Of a stretch of DNA of 64,000 bases, positions 25,625 to 34,245 are shown piece after piece. Within the stretch, counting starts at the first letter, position 1. Each line of letters opens with the position of its first letter. The stretch is from NCBI RefSeq assembly GCF_027925305.1, contig NZ_BSDR01000001.1:2755001-2819000 (forward strand), given 5' to 3'. The notes under the pieces are model-generated. The model searched no databases. It was not told the DNA's origin and worked only from the letters and a program-made list of their open reading frames with translations. Both the position numbers and the translations under genes were made by a program. This DNA is from Desulforhabdus amnigena (lineage in GTDB: Bacteria > Desulfobacterota > Syntrophobacteria > Syntrophobacterales > Syntrophobacteraceae).

Positions 25625-27839
25625 GTTCATCCAGTTCCGCCGCCATGCCCTCGGTCAGCTCGACCGTCCGGATCAGAAGGTCCCGCATGGCGGCCCGTCC
25701 TTTTCCCTCCACTTCGCTTTGCTTGAGAATACCGACAAAATCCAGTTCCGTCATTTCCGCCCGCAATCGAAATTCTTCCAGCAGAAAGCGGGTCATCTCA
25801 TCCAGAAGCCGGTGGAGATATCGAAATTTGAAGCTCTTGTGGTACTCTTGAAACGCATGCAGGAGTTCCGATTTGGTTTCCGACTTCACCAGGCTGACGG
25901 CTTCCTGAATGGTTTCACTTTCCTGAGGCCTCCATTGGAGAAGGTCTCTTTGCTTTCCCATGCGTGACTTGATGCCCGTGAGGAAGCGGGTGAAGCACCC
26001 CAGTCCGAACTTCATGAGGAGCACACCGGGCCCGAGGGCTTCCTGATCCATGAAGGGACTGAAGGTGGGAGGGATGATCATTTCCATGGAAGGCCATTGA
26101 CAGTGGCGAAGGTCCCCCGGAGCCCGCAGATCGATCTGGAACTGAGCCATTTCACGCCGGTAGTCTTCCAGAGCGCTCCCGAACAAAGCCCAGAAGGATT
26201 GGGAAGACTCGGAAAGCCTGTCATGGAGGAAGGCTTCCTGCTCCTTAGCAAATTCAATCACCCGTACATTCACCTTTTCCACCAAATACCGTGAAATGGA
26301 CTGCCTGAATTCGCGATAAAAGTGATAAAGTTTATGCAAAAATTGGCGGTAATCGGTCAGTTCCCGATAATATTTTTCACTGATGGGATAATGTTCCACC
26401 ATATCCAGAGTTTCCCCCACCAGAAGCCCCTCTTTCAGGTGAAAATACCCATCCGCAGCCTGATCCAGTTCCTGCTTGACGGAATCCTGAAGCCCTGCAA
26501 TGGCGTTTTCGAGAGTCCTCAGAGTTCCCTGCAGCGCTTTCTGCTTCGTTTTCAACTGGCCGGTGAACTCTTTGAGGCTGCCCAGATTTTCATCAATGAA
26601 TCGCTTTTGGGCTCGAGCCGTATCCAGTATGCCGGCGGCGACCATGCTGAGGCGGCTCAGACCGCTTCCCAGTAGAATGCGTGTTCTCTGACTGACAATC
26701 CTTCGGCGCATCTCTTCGCGAAAAGCCGCAAAGTCGCCTTCCGTGCAGCGGGCAAGGGCCGCATCCTCCTTCCAGAACTCGAGACGGCGCCCCTCGCGTT
26801 CGGGAAGTTCTTCATGCAGCTGGTCGATCAGGTGATAGAGCCCCGAAAAGGCGAAAAGAGCCGGCCGGGGAACCACCCAGGAGAGCTCGCTTCGGACCCG
26901 ATTCACAAGAGCGTTCAAATCCTCCACATGAGGGTGTGCATCGAGATCCACATTCAAAATGAAAAAGGTCTGAGGAAACATGCGAAGGGTTTTGATGAAA
27001 TCCAGGAGCTTGAAATCGGCTTCCCTGAGCCCCGTGCGGCTGCTGATCACATAAAGAATGAACTGGCTTTTCAAAAGATACCGCTGAAGCAATTCGAAAT
27101 GAAGAGAGTTGGGAGAGTCGCTCCCCTGGCAGTCGGCGATTTCCACCCTCTGCCCCAGCCAGGGTACAGGGTAGTGCAATTCCATGTCCCGAACGTAAAC
27201 GGCCTGCCCTTCCCGCCCGACATAATGCCGGTGCCGTCCTATGGAATCTTCATCCAAAACGAGGCGGCGGACATCCTCGTCCATCTCGTCCCTGAGCTGA
27301 AAGTATCCTTCAAGATATCCCTTCAGCAGGATGAAATGGGGGTCGAGCCGCCCAAGGTTCTGCTGCCACTCTATCTGAGCTCTGTCAAGGAAAGCTTTGA
27401 GCCGCTCGCGGTCCTCGGCGCACCGAATGTCCAGGGCGTCGCTTTCCGACATCTCTTCCTGGTACAGAGGGAACATGCGAAGGCTTGCATTGAGCTCTTT
27501 TTGAATCTGTGCCCATGGTTTGAGCTCCACCCAGCCGCCGACCCGCCCGTTGGTCTGAATGCGGGTAATGAACGCCGTGATGATTCCTGCTCCCCGCATC
27601 AAGAGATCCCTTCCAAGAAGCGTATTGATAAGGGTGCTCTTGCCCGATTTGACAGCCCCTACCACCGCAATGCGCACCAGGGAATCCTGCAGGGAAGTTT
27701 TTACCTGGTCCAAAGACTCCGACCAGCGCGAAAGCACGCCTCTTTTCGCCAACCCCGACAACTCCAATTCGCGGACGGCGCCTTCAAGCATCTCCACTCG
27801 CTGCTGGATTTTTCCTTTGAATTGCAGATATTCGTTCAT
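25533..27839 (-). CDS. Dynamin-like GTPase
   Basis: A 768-residue bacterial dynamin-family protein. The N-terminal GTPase domain has G1 GAVKSGKSTLINTLLG (about residues 61-76), G3 DCQGSDSPNS (about 235), and, at the G4 position, LNVDLDAH (about 288-293), where the usual (T/N)KxD lysine is absent. The rest is a long helical stalk with coiled-coil stretches. A hydrophobic/Gly segment (LGPGVLLMKFGLGCFTRFL, about residue 610) could be a membrane paddle. Family members remodel or tether membranes; here the substrate membrane is unknown. It is convergent with the RluA-type gene and upstream of miaA by 125 bases on the strand order. Confidence 0.85.
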   Translation of the reverse strand: MNEYLQFKGKIQQRVEMLEGAVRELELSGLAKRGVLSRWSESLDQVKTSLQDSLVRIAVVGAVKSGKSTLINTLLGRDLLMRGAGIITAFITRIQTNGRVGGWVELKPWAQIQKELNASLRMFPLYQEEMSESDALDIRCAEDRERLKAFLDRAQIEWQQNLGRLDPHFILLKGYLEGYFQLRDEMDEDVRRLVLDEDSIGRHRHYVGREGQAVYVRDMELHYPVPWLGQRVEIADCQGSDSPNSLHFELLQRYLLKSQFILYVISSRTGLREADFKLLDFIKTLRMFPQTFFILNVDLDAHPHVEDLNALVNRVRSELSWVVPRPALFAFSGLYHLIDQLHEELPEREGRRLEFWKEDAALARCTEGDFAAFREEMRRRIVSQRTRILLGSGLSRLSMVAAGILDTARAQKRFIDENLGSLKEFTGQLKTKQKALQGTLRTLENAIAGLQDSVKQELDQAADGYFHLKEGLLVGETLDMVEHYPISEKYYRELTDYRQFLHKLYHFYREFRQSISRYLVEKVNVRVIEFAKEQEAFLHDRLSESSQSFWALFGSALEDYRREMAQFQIDLRAPGDLRHCQWPSMEMIIPPTFSPFMDQEALGPGVLLMKFGLGCFTRFLTGIKSRMGKQRDLLQWRPQESETIQEAVSLVKSETKSELLHAFQEYHKSFKFRYLHRLLDEMTRFLLEEFRLRAEMTELDFVGILKQSEVEGKGRAAMRDLLIRTVELTEGMAAELDELRCLVQLEWLSSEGEASPKAREPSEPVPIS

Positions 27840-27964
27840 GGCTCTCCGTCGTAGTACGGGCGTGATTATGCGTATTCTTTCCCTAAATCATCAGATTTTT
27901 TCACCTTATCCGGAAACATTCCCAAAAATCAAGGCAAAGCATCCAAAATACATTTTGGCATACT

Positions 27965-28903
27965 TCAGGAGATGCCCGCCACAACGTTTTGAATCCATTC
28001 CATGATCTCTTCCACATCGTGAACATGAAACCAGCGGAACTCCGGATCTCCCCGGAACCAGGTCATCTGCCGTTTGGCGTAACGGCGGGTCTCGCGTTGA
28101 ATCTGTTCGACGGCCTCCTCCAGTGTGCCTTCGCCCAGAAGATGCCGCACCAGTTGTTTGTAGCCGAGCGACTGCATGGGCCTGAGTTCGGGCCCGAAGC
28201 CCATCTCCATGAGATGTCGTACTTCGTCCAGGAATCCCTCTTCCATCATCATGAGGACGCGTTCGTTGATGCGTTTGTAAATCTCATCGCGTTCACGGTA
28301 CAAAAAAACCTTAATGCTCGGATAGATGGTTTCCTGAAACCCATGCTGCTCCTGCCGGCTCGAAAGGGGAATTCCCGTTATGCGATAAACTTCCAGGGCG
28401 CGCAGAACACGCTGACGGTCATGGGGATGAATTTTCCGTCCAAGAACGGGGTCCACTCGAAGCAGCTCCGCATGCATCTCCGCAAGTCCCCGCTCTTTCT
28501 CCTCCCGTTTCAATGCCTCACGTATGTCGGGATTTCCGGGTGTTGCAGGGCAGATACCCCGAGTGAGGATTTTCAGGTAGAGCCCGGTTCCCCCCACAAC
28601 CAGGGGGATTTTGCCGCGGGCATGCAAGCCATCCACAACGGGAGCGGCCAGTTCCAAGTACCGGGCGGCATCGAAAGCCTCATCCGGATCCACGACATCC
28701 AGAAGGTGGTGCGGCACCAATGCCCGCTCCTCCCGGGTCGGTTTGGCCGTTCCTATATTCATATAGCGGTAGATCTGCATGGAATCGGCGTTCACGATTT
28801 CCGTTCCCAGACGCCTGGCAAGTTCCATGGAAAGGAACGTTTTTCCCACAGCCGTAGGACCGGCCAATAAAATGATGGGAAGGGATTCCCTGTGTTGAAT
28901 CAT
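27965..28903 (-). CDS. miaA: tRNA dimethylallyltransferase MiaA
   Basis: A 312-residue enzyme that prenylates A37 of tRNAs reading UNN codons. The P-loop is LAGPTAVGKTFLSMELA (about 13-29), followed by DSMQIYRYMNIGTAKP, VVGGTGLYLK, and RYAKRQMTWFRGDP near the C-terminus. The frame is open upstream to 29269 over mutL, but AGGAA 8 bases before ATG 28903 (MIQHRESLP) marks the start. It sits 34 bases downstream of mutL, an order (mutL-miaA) shared by many bacteria, and is probably in one operon with it. Confidence 0.95.
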   Translation of the reverse strand: MIQHRESLPIILLAGPTAVGKTFLSMELARRLGTEIVNADSMQIYRYMNIGTAKPTREERALVPHHLLDVVDPDEAFDAARYLELAAPVVDGLHARGKIPLVVGGTGLYLKILTRGICPATPGNPDIREALKREEKERGLAEMHAELLRVDPVLGRKIHPHDRQRVLRALEVYRITGIPLSSRQEQHGFQETIYPSIKVFLYRERDEIYKRINERVLMMMEEGFLDEVRHLMEMGFGPELRPMQSLGYKQLVRHLLGEGTLEEAVEQIQRETRRYAKRQMTWFRGDPEFRWFHVHDVEEIMEWIQNVVAGIS

Positions 28904-28937
28904 GTTTTTTTCCTGATTTTCTTTCTGCAACCTACTT

Positions 28938-30761
28938 TCATGTTCGATGGAAAAGCCGGGCAATTTCGTCAAGGGTAAGTTTGAACCAGAGGGGACGACC
29001 GTGGGGACATGTGGCAGAGATACGTGTCCGGTCAAGGGTTTCCAGCAAATGGTGTATCTCTTCCGTCCTGAGTTTCTGGCCGGCGCGTATGGCTCCGTGA
29101 CAGGAGGCCGTTTTGGCCAAACCGGCAAGGAGGTCCCATCGCGGCGCATCTTCATCCTCGTGAGCCGTTTCCAGCAGTTCCCGAATGAGGACATCCGGAG
29201 AATGATTGCTGAGAATGGCGGGAACCGTGTGAATGACGAAACTGTTGCCTCCGAAGGATTCGATTTCAAAACCGATCTCCCTCAAGGAGGGAATCCACCG
29301 TTTCAGCATGAGGGCCTCTTTGGGAAGAAGCTCCAGGACCACGGATTGCATGAGCCGCTGGCCCGCCTCTTGAGGTCCATCCGCACAGAGCCGGTCGTAG
29401 ATCACCCTTTCATGAGCGGCGTGCTGGTCCACCAGGATCAATCCGTCGGAGGATTCCAGGAGGATATAGGAATTGGCCAGTTGTCCGAGAACGGGCAGCC
29501 GGGAAAAAAACATTTCCCCGCCGGAAGCGGATTCTTCGGGGAAAGCATCGGGTTCGGAATCCTCCAATGGCGAAAGCATGTGTGCTGCAGGCGGAGCCAT
29601 ATCCGGAAAGGCCTTCACCTGCACGGGACTGGATGAAGATTCCCGTTCGATTTGCCTGAGCAGAAGATCTTCCAGAGAGACTTGAGTTTCCCTGAGGCAA
29701 TAGCTCCTTTGGGGCAACGGCTGCTCATGGGAACTCAAAGGGCGTTGCGGAGCGTCAAGGCTACCTCGGCGTCCGGAATCCAGCAGCCCTTTCAGAAGAG
29801 CGTTGCGTACGGTTTCCAGAATCTCACCGGGGTTTCGAAAGCGCACTTCCCTCTTGGTGGGATGGACATTGACATCCACAAGATCCGGCTGAATCTCCAT
29901 GAAAAGAACCACCATGGGAAACTTGCCCTTGGGGAGCATGGAATCATAAGCCCCCAGGATGGCCCGGTTGACCGTGCGATCCCAAACGGGCCTTCCATTC
30001 ACGTAGACAAACAGGGAATGACCGCTGGCCCGCTGAACATCCGGAGGGCTCACAAGCCCTTCGAGGCGAATGGATGGGGTTTGCACCGAGAAGGGTTTCA
30101 GCTTTTTGATCTTATCGAACCCTAGGACCTGTCCGGCTCTCTGGATCAAATCCCCGGCCCTAGGAAAATCGTATTGAAGCCGCTCCTGGTGAGTGAGCTG
30201 AAAATGGATCTCCGGGTGAGCCATGGCGAGGCGGAGGAACTGGTCCCCGATATGAGCCATTTCCGTCTCCACGGATCTCAGGAATTTGCGGCGGGCGGGA
30301 ATATTGTAGAAGAGGTCTCTCACCGTGATCATCGTTCCGGGTGGGCACCCCGTCTCGCGAATATCCCTCAAAATGCCGCTTTCCACTCGAATGAGCCTCC
30401 CGGACAGGGCGTCGGCTTCCCGTGTGGTGAGTTCAAAGCGGCTGACCGCAGCGATGCTGGGGAGGGCTTCTCCGCGAAACCCCAGTGAATGGATGGCCTG
30501 CAAATCATCCAGTGTCTTGATTTTGCTGGTAGCGTGGCGTTCCAGGGCCAGCAGAGCATCGTCGGGGTCCATCCCCACGCCGTTGTCCACCACCCGGATC
30601 TCCTTTCGCCCTCCCTGAAGGAGGTTCAAAGATATCTTCCGGCTTCCGGCATCGATACTGTTTTCCACCAGTTCCTTGACGACGGCGGCGGGTCTTTCCA
30701 CCACTTCCCCCGCAGCAATCTGATTGCAGAGGGTATCCGGCAAGATCGTTATTCTACTCAT
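28938..30761 (-). CDS. mutL: DNA mismatch repair endonuclease MutL
   Basis: A 607-residue MutL, the GHKL ATPase that links mismatch recognition to strand incision. The N-terminal ATPase motifs are IAAGEVVERPAAVVKELVEN, DNGVGM, KIKTLDDL and GFRGEAL. The C-terminal domain carries the endonuclease metal motif as DQHAAHERVIYD (last residue D instead of the canonical E), SCHGAIRAGQKL and TCPHGRP, so this is the endonuclease type rather than the MutH-dependent E. coli type. No mutH is in the window. It is followed by miaA. Confidence 0.95.
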   Translation of the reverse strand: MSRITILPDTLCNQIAAGEVVERPAAVVKELVENSIDAGSRKISLNLLQGGRKEIRVVDNGVGMDPDDALLALERHATSKIKTLDDLQAIHSLGFRGEALPSIAAVSRFELTTREADALSGRLIRVESGILRDIRETGCPPGTMITVRDLFYNIPARRKFLRSVETEMAHIGDQFLRLAMAHPEIHFQLTHQERLQYDFPRAGDLIQRAGQVLGFDKIKKLKPFSVQTPSIRLEGLVSPPDVQRASGHSLFVYVNGRPVWDRTVNRAILGAYDSMLPKGKFPMVVLFMEIQPDLVDVNVHPTKREVRFRNPGEILETVRNALLKGLLDSGRRGSLDAPQRPLSSHEQPLPQRSYCLRETQVSLEDLLLRQIERESSSSPVQVKAFPDMAPPAAHMLSPLEDSEPDAFPEESASGGEMFFSRLPVLGQLANSYILLESSDGLILVDQHAAHERVIYDRLCADGPQEAGQRLMQSVVLELLPKEALMLKRWIPSLREIGFEIESFGGNSFVIHTVPAILSNHSPDVLIRELLETAHEDEDAPRWDLLAGLAKTASCHGAIRAGQKLRTEEIHHLLETLDRTRISATCPHGRPLWFKLTLDEIARLFHRT

Positions 30762-30796
30762 TGAGTTCTCACTTTACTTTTCATTCTTCTAATCTG

Positions 30797-30825
30797 TTGA
30801 CAGATTTAGATGGTTCCAGTATGCA
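30797..30825 (+). promoter_or_regulatory. Candidate sigma-70 promoter for the GAF protein
   Basis: TTGACA (30797-30802), 17 bases and TATGCA (30820-30825), about 90 bases before ATG 30915. A good -35 and a moderate -10 in the divergent mutL/GAF interval. Confidence 0.5.
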
Positions 30826-30914
30826 ATTTCATTGAATCGTTAGAAGGGGTCAATCCCCAAACATCTCCCATGTCTTACAGCATCAAGATAGGATAGTTAA
30901 AAGGGCGAGTCCAT

Positions 30915-32363
30915 ATGCGTTTCAGTCCTTACCAGTCTCTTGTCAGTCTTCTCAGCAACATTTTAGAGGCCTACACTACCGCTTTTTTTGTCGTCGATCC
31001 TCAAAAACGTCTCCTCAACCTGGTAGCCGTCGAAACTCTGAGCAGGTATCTTTCTCCGGGCCTTAGCCTTCCCCTGGATCAAAGCGGCATCATTTCCCAA
31101 GTGCAGAAGGCGAACCAGAGAATTCGTATCGATAAACTGCAGGAGTCAACACAGTCCATCTCTACGACATTGCCCTTTTATCGTGAGGGAGAGGGACACA
31201 TCAAGGGGCTCCTCGCCGTCCCCGTGGGTGATGGTGCGGGAGTGCTCTACGTGGACACCAAATACGGGTGGGGCTTCAACGATAAGCAGCAGAAATGGAT
31301 TCTGGAATTTGCTGCCGTTCTTCAGGAGTTGCTGGTTCAGCAGGAAAGAGTCGCACAGCAGATAGAATATTCGCGCATTGCCGAATTCTGGCAGCGTATG
31401 GATCAGGCGGCATTCAAGGGAGCAGCCTTTGAAGACTATTGCCAGATGGTCATCAATGAATGCTCGCAGCTTCTCGGGACCGAATACGGCTTTCTGGCGC
31501 TGCAGGAACGGGGAGAAGATCGATACCACTTATTCGCTGTCACATCCAATGTCCCGCGCAATTTCATCCATCAGCATTTTCTGCTGAAGCAAGGACTGAT
31601 CGGACACATATTCCAGACACGGAAACCTCTCCTGATTTCCCGGTTGAACCCTCATGCCCCGGAGCATTTTCTCTTTTCCTCAGGAGAAGGTCTTCCCCAC
31701 CATGGAACCCTATGGGGACTTCCCGCCCCCATGTCTCTGGGACAGACCGTCGTACTGGCATTTCTCTCCAGAGAAACCATAGAGTGGAGCGCAGATTGCC
31801 GGAAGGCTATAACACATATGCTGCATTTCTTTCAATTGCTGCTGGAGCAATATTATTTCAAAGAAGAATGCAGACAGCTCCAAACTTACGACCTTTCCAC
31901 GGGCGTCTTGAATGTCCTGGCTTTCGAAACCAGACTGGATTCCGCGGTCACCAGTTCCATGCAAAAAAGCAATCCGTTTACTCTGGCTCTCTTTCAGTTC
32001 GAACCCTGGCAAAACCTTTTCACGACATTTCCACCCAAACAGGTGCGTCAGTGGCAGATGGAACTGGCCGTAGGGCTTTGCGGTGAACTCGCACCCAACA
32101 TTCTCGTGGGGCAAATCGCGGAAAATCGATTCGCTTTTCTCTTTCCGGAAATGACGGTCCAGGAAGCCAAGCGTCCTATTTCCCGCTTGATGGATTTCGG
32201 ACAGCAGTTTTTTTCGGGGAAGCTCCGAGGAACCCGCATACGCCCCCATATCGCCTGGGTGGGCTTTCCCCAGGATGGCTCCAACAGTGAACAATTATGG
32301 TCCCTGATTTATCAACGTCTTCTTGCAAGCTTGAATCCCGGTATTGAAAACATCTCCTCATAA
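30915..32363 (+). CDS. GAF-domain protein with degenerate GGDEF-like C-terminus
   Basis: A 482-residue soluble protein with two GAF-like halves. The first (about 1-150) contains LLAVPVGDGAGVLYVD; the second (about 165-310) contains LLGTEYGFLALQERGED. It is followed by about 140 residues resembling a diguanylate cyclase domain: TYDLSTGVLNVLAFETRLDS stands where D-x-LTGLxNR normally lies, and AENRFAFLFPEM stands where GGDEF normally lies. The catalytic GGDEF is lost, so it should not make c-di-GMP; it may bind nucleotide or signal by contact. AAAGGG precedes ATG 30915. The next gene is mreB 88 bases on. Confidence 0.75.
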   Translation: MRFSPYQSLVSLLSNILEAYTTAFFVVDPQKRLLNLVAVETLSRYLSPGLSLPLDQSGIISQVQKANQRIRIDKLQESTQSISTTLPFYREGEGHIKGLLAVPVGDGAGVLYVDTKYGWGFNDKQQKWILEFAAVLQELLVQQERVAQQIEYSRIAEFWQRMDQAAFKGAAFEDYCQMVINECSQLLGTEYGFLALQERGEDRYHLFAVTSNVPRNFIHQHFLLKQGLIGHIFQTRKPLLISRLNPHAPEHFLFSSGEGLPHHGTLWGLPAPMSLGQTVVLAFLSRETIEWSADCRKAITHMLHFFQLLLEQYYFKEECRQLQTYDLSTGVLNVLAFETRLDSAVTSSMQKSNPFTLALFQFEPWQNLFTTFPPKQVRQWQMELAVGLCGELAPNILVGQIAENRFAFLFPEMTVQEAKRPISRLMDFGQQFFSGKLRGTRIRPHIAWVGFPQDGSNSEQLWSLIYQRLLASLNPGIENISS

Positions 32364-32371
32364 TAAAATAT

Positions 32372-32398
32372 TTGACCGGATGACACATTGCCTATAGA
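32372..32398 (+). promoter_or_regulatory. Weak promoter candidate before mreB
   Basis: TTGACC (32372-32377), a short 15-base spacer and TATAGA (32393-32398). The spacing is suboptimal. It is listed because mreB otherwise has no visible promoter and could also be read from the preceding gene. Confidence 0.3.
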
Positions 32399-32451
32399 CT
32401 TTGCGGTCATAAGGCAACTCGTGAATGGAACGGCAGAAAAAAGGGTCACAC

Positions 32452-33474
32452 ATGTTTAATCGACTACTTGCATATTTTTCCAAAGATCTCGCGATGGATC
32501 TCGGTACTGCCAACACTCTGATTTACTTGCGCGGGAAAGGTGTGGTTCTCAATGAACCCTCCGTAGTGGCCATCAATCAAGATACTCACCAGGTCATCGC
32601 CGTCGGGCACGATGCGCGCAATATCATCGGTCGTCATGGACAGCGCATCGTAACCATCCGTCCTCTCAAAGACGGGGTCATCGCGGATTTTGAAGTCACC
32701 AGTGTGATGATCAAGTACTTTCTCTCCAAAGTCCTGAACCGAAGACAGTTCATTCGCCCAAGGCTGGTAGTAGCCGTTCCAACGGGGATCACTTCTGTGG
32801 AAAAGCGCGCCGTCATTGAGGCGGCGGAACAGGCGGGCGCCCGCCACATTCATCTCGTCGAAGAACCCATGGCGGCGGCCATCGGCGCTGGACTGCCCAT
32901 TGATCAACCCTTCGGCAATATGATCGTGGATATCGGTGGAGGAACAACCGAAGTGGCGGTCATTTCCATGTTTGCAGTGGCGTACAGCGAGTCGGTGCGG
33001 GTGGCCGGAGATGAAGCCAACGAAGCCATATTGCGATATATTCAGCGGGAACGCCAGATGGTGATCAGTGAAGTTCTGGCGGAAAATATAAAGATGAAAA
33101 TCGGCACGGCCGCCCCTCTACCTCAACCCGAAACCATGGATATAACGGGTAAAGAAATTCTCACAGGCATCCCCAAGACCTTCACCATAACCGATGAAGA
33201 AATCCGCGAAGCCATCAAAGAACCCATCATGACCATAGTGGAAGCCGTAAAGAGGGCCCTGGAGAAAACACCTCCCGATCTGGCCGGGGATATTCATGAA
33301 AGAGGGTTCTGGCTGGCCGGTGGTGGAGCCCTCATCCGGGGACTCGATCAGCTGCTGCACGAAAGCACCAGCCTCAAAGTCAACATTTCCGATGACCCTC
33401 TCACCGCCGTAGCCCGTGGAGCAGGCAGCGTCATCGAACACGTCGACTTCTTTCGGCAGGTCTTCATCAACTGA
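32452..33474 (+). CDS. mreB: Rod shape-determining actin homologue MreB
   Basis: A 340-residue MreB, the filament-forming actin homologue that directs lateral cell wall synthesis at the inner membrane. Actin-fold motifs are AMDLGTANTLIYL (phosphate 1), IVDIGGGTTEVAVIS (phosphate 2) and WLAGGGALIRGLD (adenosine loop). The amphipathic N-terminus MFNRLLAYFSKD is typical of Gram-negative MreB. ATG 32452 follows AAGGG; the frame is open back to 32425 without support. mreC, mreD, pbp2 and rodA do not follow, which is unusual; a second mreB elsewhere in the genome is likely. Confidence 0.95.
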   Translation: MFNRLLAYFSKDLAMDLGTANTLIYLRGKGVVLNEPSVVAINQDTHQVIAVGHDARNIIGRHGQRIVTIRPLKDGVIADFEVTSVMIKYFLSKVLNRRQFIRPRLVVAVPTGITSVEKRAVIEAAEQAGARHIHLVEEPMAAAIGAGLPIDQPFGNMIVDIGGGTTEVAVISMFAVAYSESVRVAGDEANEAILRYIQRERQMVISEVLAENIKMKIGTAAPLPQPETMDITGKEILTGIPKTFTITDEEIREAIKEPIMTIVEAVKRALEKTPPDLAGDIHERGFWLAGGGALIRGLDQLLHESTSLKVNISDDPLTAVARGAGSVIEHVDFFRQVFIN

Positions 33475-33579
33475 CCCCTCAGGGACTCCAATGGACCCGC
33501 TGCAAAACATGTAAGGCCATCCCTGCGGGCGGAAGATGCCTCCATCCCCTGCAAGCCATCATCCTGGACAGCAGCAACC

Positions 33580-33695
33580 ATTCACCGCCCTCAGCATTGC
33601 GCAGATATCGCAGAAAGGGAAAAAAAGCACCCGGTTCCTGAGCTTTCCTTATCCTCTGCGCTCTTTGGGTCCTCTGTAGTGAACGGTTACGAAAA
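33580..33695. repeat. GCGCAGAG/GAACGGTTAC-type dispersed repeat
   Basis: The block contains GCGCAGATATCGCAGAAAGG and CTCTGCGCTCTTTGGGTCCT, which pair imperfectly, then GTAGTGAACGGTTAC. This is a third, related class of inverted dispersed repeat. It lies in the gap between mreB and the convergent small gene. Only one copy is seen in the window. Confidence 0.5.
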
Positions 33696-33715
33696 GCAGA
33701 AGGACGATCCACCCT

Positions 33716-34132
33716 CTAAGACTCGGAGGGGTCGTCCTTTCGTCCACCCTTGATCACTCGAATCCGATGCCGCCTCTGTTGATGGAACCACTCTTTCAGC
33801 CTGTTCTGGCCGGCTTTCTTTTCTTCTTCCAGCGCTTCCAGGTACCGCTTGCGCTTCTCTTCCTGAAGGGCGTCCTGGGCCTTGATTTCTTCGCGGGCCC
33901 GTTTGAGCCGTTGATAAGCGAGAAACGAAGACCAGAACTTCCGGTTCAGGGGGGTTCCATAGATTTCCTCCAGCTCAACCTTCACATCCTCCGCATTTTC
34001 ATCGACCAGGAATCCTTCCAAATCAAACAGTTCGTCATCCTGGAGATAGTAGGGCGAATTTTCCCATTCTTCGATGGCCCTGGAAAGCTTGGTAAAAAGT
34101 TGCTGACGTCCGGTTCCTTCGTGCTCGGCCAC
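33716..34132 (-). CDS. Hypothetical charged coiled-coil protein
   Basis: A 138-residue protein of unknown function. The N-terminal half is acidic (YYLQDDELFDLEGFLVDENAE is a long acidic patch). The C-terminal half is a basic coiled coil (EEIKAQDALQEEKRKRYLEA and on) ending in a basic tail. No membrane segment or known motif is present. It is transcribed divergently from the CBS-ACT gene; the distance of 113 bases leaves room for both promoters. Confidence 0.65.
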   Translation of the reverse strand: MAEHEGTGRQQLFTKLSRAIEEWENSPYYLQDDELFDLEGFLVDENAEDVKVELEEIYGTPLNRKFWSSFLAYQRLKRAREEIKAQDALQEEKRKRYLEALEEEKKAGQNRLKEWFHQQRRHRIRVIKGGRKDDPSES

Positions 34133-34170
34133 CTTTTCGCTCCTTTTCGCCGGGGCAAATCACTTTGACA

Positions 34171-34200
34171 TTGACACTTCAATCTTTGTTTCCATATTCT
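34171..34200 (+). promoter_or_regulatory. Candidate sigma-70 promoter for the CBS-ACT gene
   Basis: TTGACA (34171-34176), an 18-base spacer and TATTCT (34195-34200). It lies about 45 bases before ATG 34246, which has a strong GAGGAGG site, giving a short leader. Confidence 0.65.
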
Positions 34201-34245
34201 ATATACGCGCAATTATGATTGAAACAAAAAAATGAGGAGGGGACA

